Assembly: GCA_010672825.2 (NCBI GenBank)
Contig: JAAHFU020000004.1
Coordinates: 310,001-374,000 of the forward strand
DNA length: 64,000 nucleotides
From: Leptolyngbya sp. SIO1E4
Lineage (GTDB): Bacteria > Cyanobacteriota > Cyanobacteriia > Phormidesmidales > Phormidesmidaceae
Direction: 5' to 3'
Numbering within the stretch: position 1 is the stretch's first letter; every line of letters starts with the position of its first letter. The notes beneath the pieces are model-generated. The model searched no databases. It had not been told where the DNA came from and was given only the letters and a program-made list of their open reading frames with translations. Shown here one piece after another: positions 10,501-16,249 of the stretch. The position numbers and the translations under genes are program-made.

Positions 10501-12827
10501 CCCTCAAAGCCCTTCAGCAGCTCGTCGTCTTTGAATTCAACCACCCCGTTGAGCTGGAAGGCTTCTCCGGCGCTGATATCCAGCGGCAGCTTATCCATAT
10601 AGAGCCGGGGCAAAAAGCCACCGGGCTCAGGCAAGCCGATAAACAGGGAATGCAGGTCGGGTTTGTCGCTGGCCACATCCCCTTTGCCCTGAGCAAACTT
10701 AATCTGGCCGCTGATCTGCATGGCCACATCATTACCAAAGGGCTCAAATTGCGGAATAAAGCCGATCGCCCGCAGCTCGAACTCGTAGGCCCCTAGGAAG
10801 GGGAAGGAAACGGGTTTCGGCAGCTCGATCAAGAACCTGACGTGCTTGGCAATGACGCTGGCATCCCCCGTGAGGGGGCAATCCACCAGGTCGATTTGAA
10901 TATTGGGCAGCATCGAGAGTGCCCCGTTTTGGCGATCGTCCCCTGACTGCAGGACGAAGCGAGCACTGCCAGTGAGGGTGAAGTAAATGTGGAAGCGATC
11001 GTCATTGACGAACTTCAGCCCCATGGCGTCAATGGAGAAGCGGAAGCGGGTGCCCTTGCAGTCGAGAATCTTGTTGCCCTGAATCTTGGCCGCCCCAGCC
11101 ACCAGCTTCAGGTTGCCCTCCACCTGCTTGAACTGCAGGGAGATATCCGCCATGGCATCGCCCACCAGCTTGGGCGGCAATGGCCCAGACCCGCTCAGGG
11201 TGAAATCCAGAATCTCATTATCGACAATGCGCAGCTGGCTGCCGTTGAAGCGATATTGGGTGTCGATGCCGTTGAGTCGTGCGGGGCGATCGCTCACCGT
11301 CGCCGTCAGGCTAATGCCCTTGGGCGAGATGGCAAAGTCCTCCACGATAAAGACAATCGGGTCGCGACTGGCCTTGGTGTAGGCAATCTCAATGCGGGCT
11401 CCGTCCGCCTGCTGAATCTGATAGTTGAAGTCCTCAGTCACCAGAGTGAAGTGATGGTAGAGGGGCTTTTCGGGATCAAAATCCGGCACCTTGACTCCAA
11501 AAAATTCCCATTCCAAGCCAAAGAGCTGAAATTTTTCCCGTTGGGGCTCGCCTGCCTTCTGGGGTGGCCGCAGTTTCTCCGTTTCAGAGAGCACTTCTAG
11601 CCCCGTTGGGTGGCTGACTTCAATGGCAAAGCGATCGATCGCAAACTTGACGGGCAATTTGCTGCGAAACTTCATGCCCCCGACCGTAATCGTGGCCGGA
11701 AAGCTGATTTTGATGAAGCTAGCCCCTGTGTCTGGGTCACTCTCAAAGCCCAGGTCAGTCGGCTTGCCGATCGCAATTTTTTGACTCAGCTTTTTCAGAG
11801 ATGAGCTTTGCTGTCCAGAATCTGCCGCCTGGGTTCGCGACAGCGCCCCGCCAGAGACCGCTCCCGTCTGAGCGTTAGCAGGGCCAGCGGGTTTAGCCGC
11901 CGGGGCCGTATCTTCCTCACCGTCTGCTTTGAGAAACGGAAACGTGAATTCTTCTGGGGCGGCTTGGGTGGTGGCCCCATTCCCTGGACTGTCCCCTAGG
12001 GAAACCGCGGGGGCCGCCACCGATGCCGCAGGCGCTGGGACAGACGGCGGCGCGGTAACGCTTGCACTTCCGTCAGCACTGGGAAGCGATAGCGGAAAAT
12101 CTTCGCCCAAAAACTGCAGCGTCAGCGCCCAATCCGTGGGCTCAAAGTCAACTAGGTATTTAGCCGCCCCGGCAGCGCCCAGGGTTTTATCCACCAGGGT
12201 GATCGCGATCGCTCGCTGGGCATTCAAAATCAGGCTAATGGCCTCAGCCGAAGACGCTTCTCCCTCTTTGGGCAAGTCCTCGTCGTTTTGCAGCTCCCGA
12301 AACGTGTCTAACCCCGGGATATCCCGCGTCCACGCCAGCGCACTGGAAATCACTAAGCGATCATTGGCGGGCATCGCCAGGGTCAGTAAAAAGCGCCCTT
12401 CCGTCACCTGCTGGCCTGCTTTGGAGACCCTTTCGCGCCTTAAGCTGAAGGTAAAGCGAATCCCTTCTGGCGGTTCAACGGTGACGCCCAAGAGGTCAAA
12501 CTTTTTGCCCAGGGCTAGAGTTGACTGGCCCGTAAACGCAAAATACTCGACGCCCTGCTCGTTGGTTTTGAGTTCGATATTGATATCCAGCAGGTGCAGA
12601 TCTGGGATGCCTGCGGGTAAGGTAAAGCCGCCGAGTTTACTCGCCAGCCCCAGCAAACTCACAGAAGATTCTTGCGCCAGGGCTCCCCGATAGATGTGCG
12701 TCGTCTGATTATTGAAGTCGCTTGAATAATCAGCTTCCAGCCGAATATCAACCCCCCCCAAGGAGCCGAGGATATAGGCCTGGGCGGAAACTGATTTACG
12801 AGAGCCAGAGGAGAGAGTCGCAGTCAA
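1593..12827 (-). CDS. Giant beta-rich multidomain protein of unknown function (3744 aa)
   Basis: One uninterrupted frame of 3744 codons. The start is probably TTG at 12827, with AGGAG six bases upstream and no nearby ATG; the next methionine is about 150 residues in. No signal peptide or clear membrane helix is seen. Regions: beta-rich domain (1-250); Ala/Pro linker (255-325); long beta-rich region (330-1190) ending in alternating amphipathic strands; Ala/Pro/Glu linker (1215-1300); fibronectin-III-like stretches around 1650-1930, including the motif YTITPYDFAGNAG; a long central part; a coiled coil (about 3265-3362). Four degenerate copies of a pattern like L-x-[WY]-x-G-x-[LM]-[ST] followed by a helix lie near 3144, 3212, 3600 and 3680. 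It follows two small related genes. Function is unknown; a large structural or surface/particle-associated role is only a guess. Confidence 0.85.
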   Translation of the reverse strand: MTATLSSGSRKSVSAQAYILGSLGGVDIRLEADYSSDFNNQTTHIYRGALAQESSVSLLGLASKLGGFTLPAGIPDLHLLDINIELKTNEQGVEYFAFTGQSTLALGKKFDLLGVTVEPPEGIRFTFSLRRERVSKAGQQVTEGRFLLTLAMPANDRLVISSALAWTRDIPGLDTFRELQNDEDLPKEGEASSAEAISLILNAQRAIAITLVDKTLGAAGAAKYLVDFEPTDWALTLQFLGEDFPLSLPSADGSASVTAPPSVPAPAASVAAPAVSLGDSPGNGATTQAAPEEFTFPFLKADGEEDTAPAAKPAGPANAQTGAVSGGALSRTQAADSGQQSSSLKKLSQKIAIGKPTDLGFESDPDTGASFIKISFPATITVGGMKFRSKLPVKFAIDRFAIEVSHPTGLEVLSETEKLRPPQKAGEPQREKFQLFGLEWEFFGVKVPDFDPEKPLYHHFTLVTEDFNYQIQQADGARIEIAYTKASRDPIVFIVEDFAISPKGISLTATVSDRPARLNGIDTQYRFNGSQLRIVDNEILDFTLSGSGPLPPKLVGDAMADISLQFKQVEGNLKLVAGAAKIQGNKILDCKGTRFRFSIDAMGLKFVNDDRFHIYFTLTGSARFVLQSGDDRQNGALSMLPNIQIDLVDCPLTGDASVIAKHVRFLIELPKPVSFPFLGAYEFELRAIGFIPQFEPFGNDVAMQISGQIKFAQGKGDVASDKPDLHSLFIGLPEPGGFLPRLYMDKLPLDISAGEAFQLNGVVEFKDDELLKGFEGEGVLEIQGMPPIAASFGFYRVRKSEDQPWVRAWFIYIEIRQVSFRVPIVEFYIREVGLGFGYRYTLVGIKRADEAESLTQLLQELKVLSRTQGDLSRRDRWAIDVEDRGQDPRWTIVFRAMIAQLSAAPSPLTWNAAKEEALACVYLFDAVIAFRSDLTFFMNVRGWINTSYGAFVKERNQGNDLEPLFSGFVFLWPRQKRFLAHLASNPNGHLGSKPPLPEFTQSAIRSSQFSATLLIEPGLMHFELGWPNMLRWSNKLGPLNADIRGGFIFRISTTEMVIGISFLARASLEISASVNLGLVGASVTAKANAAYGARYIGVVGFGANDQPTLYGAIGLELRIRLSVSLWIKIPLIFKTIRLSYRFSLNINFTAGLEFAVNGLRDAGLRGSGTLSVSAMGHRLQFNVKLSANADAVTRARQRTEKYLNIGLEATEVDTTLPGVDASPPAARVAASQAAPAGAAPAALRASAAQPVAFESPEPGVLDVPAEALRSEAPIAAEPNAVSEPLPVVERAELAAEVSAIEPFDTPDYSVFVVRDAHDDFSYFVLFPRSMRDGGRAGFLPVPPPNIDPDAEAPPVFTAASYRDFSLSFPSGLPAGLQWFNPVTDAFQAVDAIAPDQAEASQTSNGLTWRADWAQTLFDDAEAYQFEDEQTFRDRSQVPDPTTESITLQDYLRNAYLLNDAQEPIDDPASLAMEEDLRADERVQNPSDNAFEAAVRGATEQFRGSPFFKRDPNYAYEQILEQAFSEETTIYEGDTASSDPDQVLDAHQQAHQVRSMVINDLTGDLQTYVTGANDTERQQTATQSVAFQMGLVFRVPKGQRPPWLDENVSMSDAPKLVQRDRRTELTPTSQERYLRTFNTFATDFSKNPPQFQRVKHFTDANTIAITWDLVQTYPTTLQADPEQALTPLQQDPEQNLKHYEVRRRSLSSQAPELVYQVKGAAVLNRPEGSSTLSILKPRFQVVDHFTEESLDDIVSLPADGLSYLYTITPYDFAGNAGHPLTLVATRYPNEPPQVPVDGEFQVNYQLDETNTGLSDVTTSATSLPHLVEPENCTITWTEPSDAQNGVRVPIQDYYLVFRKETTLPIGSYGLDSSTQRPRTKLLPTSNSRALPTDIKIKLTPEGLRRARSATVSAAELRQHGILPAEWQSQAWKIFFQTVSVNQVPSALAPVQLLLRFNSAATANSDQVEERRPAELEWLPQPLRLALLPPEDQRAVTGTAHFPMPTTQLTETGVNAAAFKFAFDGTASSLHLAYQEHPIGIRCIRFRWNQGPSHLSAYPIALTASYDLLELDIDAHTTETFRDRDQLAQALRQIQEVQMLSAADLLLTPGDTLSTNQWEAWYPSAIARRWLYQANPVSGADITESPWYSWRESILAWPEWAGLTDGDGERATALHPFLTQLTETLQETYLVSLQTSPPLQPQTLATFLQSTAAEADPYGWGVLQRFGLTTTFSLRDTETGDVIAGQALLEAVQGVILQLAPAYPTLYPHLHVELLFQAGQSVSLEANAAVPLDGLLGIIQISLRPVIHQVQQYGQVAIAGDNNSQAKLKFDFSQPFTLIDQSDPDSSQIRLTPEFDENGAPKPIERTVTVPLNGQVNLLLRAAEMPQVSQIVSQPGQDDIAVPLSISPLAVTHPLSTYFTADPDVLAADFQSDPDAETESASTIQWQRFKRYAEALNSTDADTKIQVPTSGDALKSALPDVLLWSLRFFNAAAVPTDNEQGLGRTAAGPWLATAYPRADTPAPATPDDSGRLQYDHLLQDKWAHTYRYYIRPNDRYGLLWASLLKSPALFPTGNATASLTEAVPDPTQGGLDVVLDRISPLAMPVILSSARLDPPSAPGQSVPPGRTWEVIIAQHPEQTLMERNQTLARQLQFRQVAFALLRRFAYTANNGDDWVSRISNLIQVQGTPGANHTLSLKLVEDYYPDSLPTAADAPLPDHLDFQRIPQTDEAFAQLTAEDLVQIDADLRSIDLPLRLGNFQQGALVLQWDTLPFFYQHQLLVVAQSDRVVSPVNSVIHKDFEYRSPIPSAWMVGQVPETVTVPEPFGRLGSPNPTLPSRRVRISLRQLWDSLPQSVRDQWPSEAPNILANNQRTPSALPDLEVVYQLVQVMEGNIEVQVETFVEQQEDSEQYQLRQLGKFFLGNITTLEPPTEGQTDYGLNLTIRQVSQVPLQRPYDFSTVAAATRDKLAFSEADQLLQVLSVFTQRDRDALWLVMAQVIEELRLLLAAGLATEQTLLNAWYASRMVTTQTFLQDDRVEPVSLPNIAGISYEDAPATLLLLKAGSAETATLQALADQCDARLQFALRRLLGETSPPGNSNGVTVERSPDQSFAIAAVQLLTNTDVPSSLQGKVQLYPQQPDQLDPTRSEMIWLGSLSTTQEIALRAFIFNGAVNRLKTALENTQVSQPYTPPTIPAVPEIPADLAQTYGITASRDGLSWTLQWTGELTAAAMVTIHDLLDDAIYPSGAIALFRKVLAGQKAYAAALENAVANDRTADLITPIQAQINGIQSALDSTINPRIAELEAQPSLTSEEQAELNNLRQNQQNLQASIQNLEGQIRALEAAAEQRRREEAAVQARLAAALVQFDGLTSPGEAAAIPAVPASGDFLTTPYTATVLWRVTLPVLVQQLRSQGDTAVADWLEARLTIPTEPIASEVVWRNLYVNDAGWVNAVALQTPVQSALETLSDGSLDTFKTAFDALTGAIEGVASRVDYRPYQGDLSESLQSHLIVRGQLLRGTRSLNETERGQLRDRFSALGQPSQESLQRLFIDLQDRQALDRLYRRWWVQVYLSATFDLGRLPAALQAKVSLTSLPEATHDYALIWQGAMTDDDETTFKTWRKDLEDSALIDALDELLQRVPRPDPTAPVDPTVETIVLGQGSPPTLPITLESQLRLGPGAILRYHGLMTLAEANDLREAVAERDRPAIQPLFNLSMTQSLQGGELSLMSRRGSAKPSDLERLPPFDLGR

Positions 12828-12957
12828 AGGGGGCTCCTAAACGTTTCAAAGTTTGCAATTGATGCGGCCATACCACCAAACCAGCAAAGGCAACGACTGA
12901 CTGCCCATGAGGGAACGTTCGGCAAATCGCCAAGATTAAGGGAGAAGGCGGGACATT

Positions 12958-13003
12958 TCCGAGACCCGAGACCCCAAACCCGAGACCCCAAACCCCTCCC
13001 CCA
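12958..13003 (-). repeat. Partial G-rich repeat, family A
   Basis: A tract of CCGAGACCCCAAACC units, the reverse complement of the GGGGTTTGGGGTCTCGG core of family A. It lies between the giant gene and the small gene upstream of it. The outer arms of the repeat are missing. Confidence 0.6.
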
Positions 13004-13008
13004 CCGCC

Positions 13009-13467
13009 TCAAGACTTTGCTACTGGCTTGTAACACAAGCCCAATCCAACGTTTGTCCCGGCAATAATTTGAGTAATTTCGGGAGATAGATCCTGGGACT
13101 GAATGGCCATTTCAAAGTTGGCCTGAAATGCGATGGTGAATGCACCGCTGGCGGAAATGGAAAAGGCCGAAAGATCTACAGTCAACTGACTGAGTAAGTC
13201 ATTGAGAACCTCAGTCTTTGTCAGATCGAAGTTATTGCCCTCACTATTTTGCCGATCGCTCAACCACTGCCGGAGTGCGTCTAAATCAACGGGAACTGTT
13301 AAAGCAGGATCCAGATCGGGCCAACTTAAAGAAGCCTGGGCCGCGATCGCGGCCTGGAAATTATCCCCCAAACGGGCAATCTCCGCCTCAAGTTTTGAGG
13401 AATCTAGATCCTTCAGGTCAAGCACAATTGACTGACCATCAATCTGTAGGGTGAGTGACTCTATCAC
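13009..13467 (-). CDS. Small protein of unknown function, paralogue of the next gene upstream
   Basis: 152 residues with a likely GTG start at 13467; GGGAG lies 12 bases upstream, somewhat far. The protein is acidic and soluble, with no membrane segment. It shares its layout with the neighbour at 13487-13957: an N-terminal strand pair, a middle helical part with a DxxLLxxL-like stretch, then AFSISASGAFTIAFQ aligning with AFSISAKGEFTIAFE, and a C-terminal V-G-x-G-x-x-Y-K ending. The pair therefore looks like a tandem duplication. It stands 181 bp upstream of the giant gene on the same strand, with only a repeat tract between, so an operon is likely. Function unknown. Confidence 0.75.
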   Translation of the reverse strand: MIESLTLQIDGQSIVLDLKDLDSSKLEAEIARLGDNFQAAIAAQASLSWPDLDPALTVPVDLDALRQWLSDRQNSEGNNFDLTKTEVLNDLLSQLTVDLSAFSISASGAFTIAFQANFEMAIQSQDLSPEITQIIAGTNVGLGLCYKPVAKS

Positions 13468-13486
13468 GGATATTGTTCACTCCCTG

Positions 13487-13957
13487 CTAGACAGTTGCTG
13501 GAGCCGGTGTTGTCCCAGCCGCTGAATCCTTTTTATAAGAGAAGCCGATACCAATTTCCTTGACATCAATGATGTCTTTCAGGTCATCTGAAATATCTAG
13601 GTTCAACTCAATTTCAAAGGCGATAGTGAATTCTCCCTTGGCTGAAATCGAAAAAGCAGTGATGGTAATCACCGTATCGTCAAAAAGATCGGCCGCTGAG
13701 ACATCAAACCCTTTTCCACTGAGCCAGTCCAACAGTTCCTGCATTTTGACAGAAACGGTTTGCCCCTCAGGCAGACTAAACGATAATGCTTCCTTTAATG
13801 CGGCCTTAAACTTATCTTGAGCAGCCTGTCGGTTACCCTGATCTTTCAGTTGCTTAATTTCATCCAAAAGAGAATCAGGCAGGTCTGAAGAAGACAGCGT
13901 AATTTCTTTTCCTCCGATCACAAACGTGACGGAAAACTTAGGGACAACTGTTGCCAT
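13487..13957 (-). CDS. Small protein of unknown function, first gene of the giant-protein cluster
   Basis: 156 residues, ATG at 13957 with GGAG about ten bases upstream. It is soluble and acidic. It opens with a beta pair, then a charged helical part, then the core AFSISAKGEFTIAFE shared with the next gene, and ends in VKEIGIGFSYKK. Only 19 bp separate it from the following gene, so the two are probably co-transcribed and arose by duplication. The conserved strand-rich C-terminal half resembles the alternating strands of the giant protein. That hints at a shared fold or at a partner subunit, which is inference only. Confidence 0.8.
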   Translation of the reverse strand: MATVVPKFSVTFVIGGKEITLSSSDLPDSLLDEIKQLKDQGNRQAAQDKFKAALKEALSFSLPEGQTVSVKMQELLDWLSGKGFDVSAADLFDDTVITITAFSISAKGEFTIAFEIELNLDISDDLKDIIDVKEIGIGFSYKKDSAAGTTPAPATV

Positions 13958-14203
13958 CGTAGTTCAGCTCCAGTTTGAATTAATTTAATGAATAAAACGT
14001 CAAATCAAGGAAACTTATAGCGATAGATGACTAAAGTATCAATCCCAAAAGGGCAAAATCCTTAAAAAATACCAGTAAAATTCTTAAAAAGATACATGTC
14101 GTCATTCTAGTGGACGATGTTGTGTCCCCAATGGTAAGCGCGATCGCAGCGGGTTTCTAGAGACGATTCATGGGTTAAAAGAAGTGGGTTTCATGAGCGT
14201 ACT

Positions 14204-14231
14204 TCCCTTGCTCAGGTTGCTGAGCAAGGGA
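14204..14231 (-). terminator. Stem-loop downstream of the PTS operon
   Basis: Perfect 12-bp inverted repeat TCCCTTGCTCAG / CTGAGCAAGGGA with a 4-base loop, 14 bp beyond the ptsG stop. No strong U-run follows, so it may be a terminator or an mRNA-stabilising hairpin. Confidence 0.6.
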
Positions 14232-14244
14232 GAGGAACTGGGGG

Positions 14245-16131
14245 TTATGCCACCGCCCCTAGGCGTTGAGTAATTTCGCCTGCATATTGTTCAGCATTCA
14301 GCCCCACCACTAGGTGCAGTACCTGGTCTTGTACCCGCATCATGGCTTCAACGCCAGCTGCTTTGAGGGCGTCGTCATTAATGGCGGTCGGGTTAGTCAC
14401 CTCTACCCGCAGCCGGGTTAGCGCGACGGGGTCAACGGTGCGAATATTGCTGGCACCGCCCAGGGCCGCAACTATGCGCTGAGCTTTCTCAGCTGCGGCG
14501 GGGTCGGCCTCCACTGTCGGCAGGGCCGTCGCTGAGGTCATCGACTCCTCAGGGATGGGCGCAATCACCTCATCGGCTTCAGGCCCAGCCGTTTTGAGGT
14601 ATTCGATCATGTCGGTTTTCAGGTTTTCAGAGCGGGGGCCAAAAATGGCCTGGGCATTGTTGCCCACCTGAAGCACGCCCGATGCGCCTAAGGCTTTGAG
14701 GCGGGTGATGTTCACTTTGTCCATCGCTTTTACCCCAATGCGAAGCCGGGTAATACAGGCGTCTAAACTCTCAATGTTGCTGCGCCCCCCAAAGGCGAGG
14801 GTCAGCTCTTTTGACATGGCGGCGGCGTCTTGGGGCAGGCGGCTCACGACTTCTTGATCTTGCGCTTCTCGGCCTGGGGTCATCAGGTTAAAGCGCTTGA
14901 TCACATACCGGAAGCTGAAGTAGTAAAGGGCTGCGAAGAACGGGCCAAAGGCCAGAATCAGCCAAACCTTTGTTCCGAGCGGATAGAACAGGAAGAAGTC
15001 AATAAACCCATGGGAGAAGGTAAAGCCCATGCGCCCCCCCAGGATGGCAAACAAAAAGTCGGCAAAGCCTGCCAGCATTGCATGGAGCAAAAACAGAACC
15101 GGGGCAACGAAGACAAAAGAGAACTCCACAGGTTCGGTAATGCCTGTGAGGAAGGAGGTTAGGGCCGCAGACAGCATGATGCCGCCGATGACCTTACGGT
15201 TTTTGGGCTTGGCGCAGTGCCACATGGCAATGGCAGCGGCAGGCAAGCCAAACATTTTAAACAGATAGGCCCCGCCGATAATGCCCGCAGTCGGGTCGCC
15301 TGCAAAGAAGCGGTTGATGTCTCCTGTGACCGTCTCCTGGGTAATCGGATCAACGAAGGAGCCAATCTGGAAGAAGAAGGGCACGTTCCAGACGTGATGC
15401 AGGCCAAAGGGAATCAGCAGACGCTCAATGAAGCCGTAAATCGCCACGGTAATGGGGACGTTTCCCCCCTCGGCGGCGGCGGCGGCAAACCGGTCGATGG
15501 TGCCGCCAATGGGAGGCCAGATTAAACTCAGCAATATGCCAATGCCAATTGCCGCGAAGGCCGTAATGATGGGCACAAACCGTTTGCCCGCAAAGAACCC
15601 CAGATACTGGGGCAGCTTAATGCGGAAAAATCGGTTGAACAGGTAGGCCGCGACGCAGCCCATGATCAGCCCGCCGAAGACCCCCGTATCCAATGAGGGG
15701 ATACCCATGATGGGCTTTAAGGCCTCAGGGTCTAGGTTGAAAAACAGGATGGACGAAATGCCTAAAGAGGCCAGGAACACTACGAAGCCAACGATCGCAG
15801 CCAGTGCCGATACCCCGTCGTTAGCGGTGTAGCCAATGGCCACGGCGATCGCAAAAATGACGGGCAAATTGGCAAAAATCGCATCCCCTGAGTTTTTCAT
15901 GATTTCTGCCAGCGAGGCAGGCAGCCAGCCAAATTTAGCGCTGGTCAGGACGCCTTCCTGAATTTTCTGAATTTCAATCAGGCGAGCGCTGCCCAAGCCC
16001 AGCAAAATGCCTGCCACCGGCAGAACAGAGACGGGAAGCATAAGAGACTTCCCCATTTTCTGCAGGAGGTCAAAGGCTTTGTCGCGCCATTGTTGAGATT
16101 GGGAGAGCGGAGGGGAGGTGGTTGTTGTCAT
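14245..16131 (-). CDS. ptsG: PTS glucose-type EIICB component with extra EIIB-like tail
   Basis: Membrane permease of the phosphotransferase system, predicted to import and phosphorylate glucose or a similar hexose. Residues 15-400 form the EIIC domain, with PtsG-like motifs IPFGLHHVWNVPF, INRFFAGDPTAG and FLTGITEPVEFSF. EIIB follows with its phospho-cysteine in LDACITRLRI (Cys459). A second EIIB-like domain (about 545-628) has VDPVALTRLR where cysteine is expected, so it cannot carry phosphate; E. coli PtsG lacks this tail. The gene lies 118 bp downstream of the EIIA-HPr-EI fusion, so a complete phosphorelay is encoded by two genes. Most cyanobacteria lack PTS sugar permeases, so horizontal transfer is likely. 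Glucose over N-acetylglucosamine is favoured by motif match only. Confidence 0.9.
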   Translation of the reverse strand: MTTTTSPPLSQSQQWRDKAFDLLQKMGKSLMLPVSVLPVAGILLGLGSARLIEIQKIQEGVLTSAKFGWLPASLAEIMKNSGDAIFANLPVIFAIAVAIGYTANDGVSALAAIVGFVVFLASLGISSILFFNLDPEALKPIMGIPSLDTGVFGGLIMGCVAAYLFNRFFRIKLPQYLGFFAGKRFVPIITAFAAIGIGILLSLIWPPIGGTIDRFAAAAAEGGNVPITVAIYGFIERLLIPFGLHHVWNVPFFFQIGSFVDPITQETVTGDINRFFAGDPTAGIIGGAYLFKMFGLPAAAIAMWHCAKPKNRKVIGGIMLSAALTSFLTGITEPVEFSFVFVAPVLFLLHAMLAGFADFLFAILGGRMGFTFSHGFIDFFLFYPLGTKVWLILAFGPFFAALYYFSFRYVIKRFNLMTPGREAQDQEVVSRLPQDAAAMSKELTLAFGGRSNIESLDACITRLRIGVKAMDKVNITRLKALGASGVLQVGNNAQAIFGPRSENLKTDMIEYLKTAGPEADEVIAPIPEESMTSATALPTVEADPAAAEKAQRIVAALGGASNIRTVDPVALTRLRVEVTNPTAINDDALKAAGVEAMMRVQDQVLHLVVGLNAEQYAGEITQRLGAVA

Positions 16132-16249
16132 CGTTAAAGTCTTGTATTGGGGGGAGAGAGGAGAGTGAAGCAGCAGAGAATTACCGGGGAAGGGGTGACC
16201 GGGAGATGGGTCGATAATGTCCGGTGTCTGACTTCCGGCTGCTGATGCC

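Noticed and set aside
11929-12693. 254-codon plus-strand frame opposite the giant gene
   Set aside because: Shadow of the giant gene; long antisense frames are expected in GC-rich coding DNA.
12824-13036. 70-codon minus-strand frame just upstream of the giant gene
   Set aside because: Its middle is translated G-rich family A repeat (RGLGSRVWGLGSR), and it overlaps real genes at both ends.
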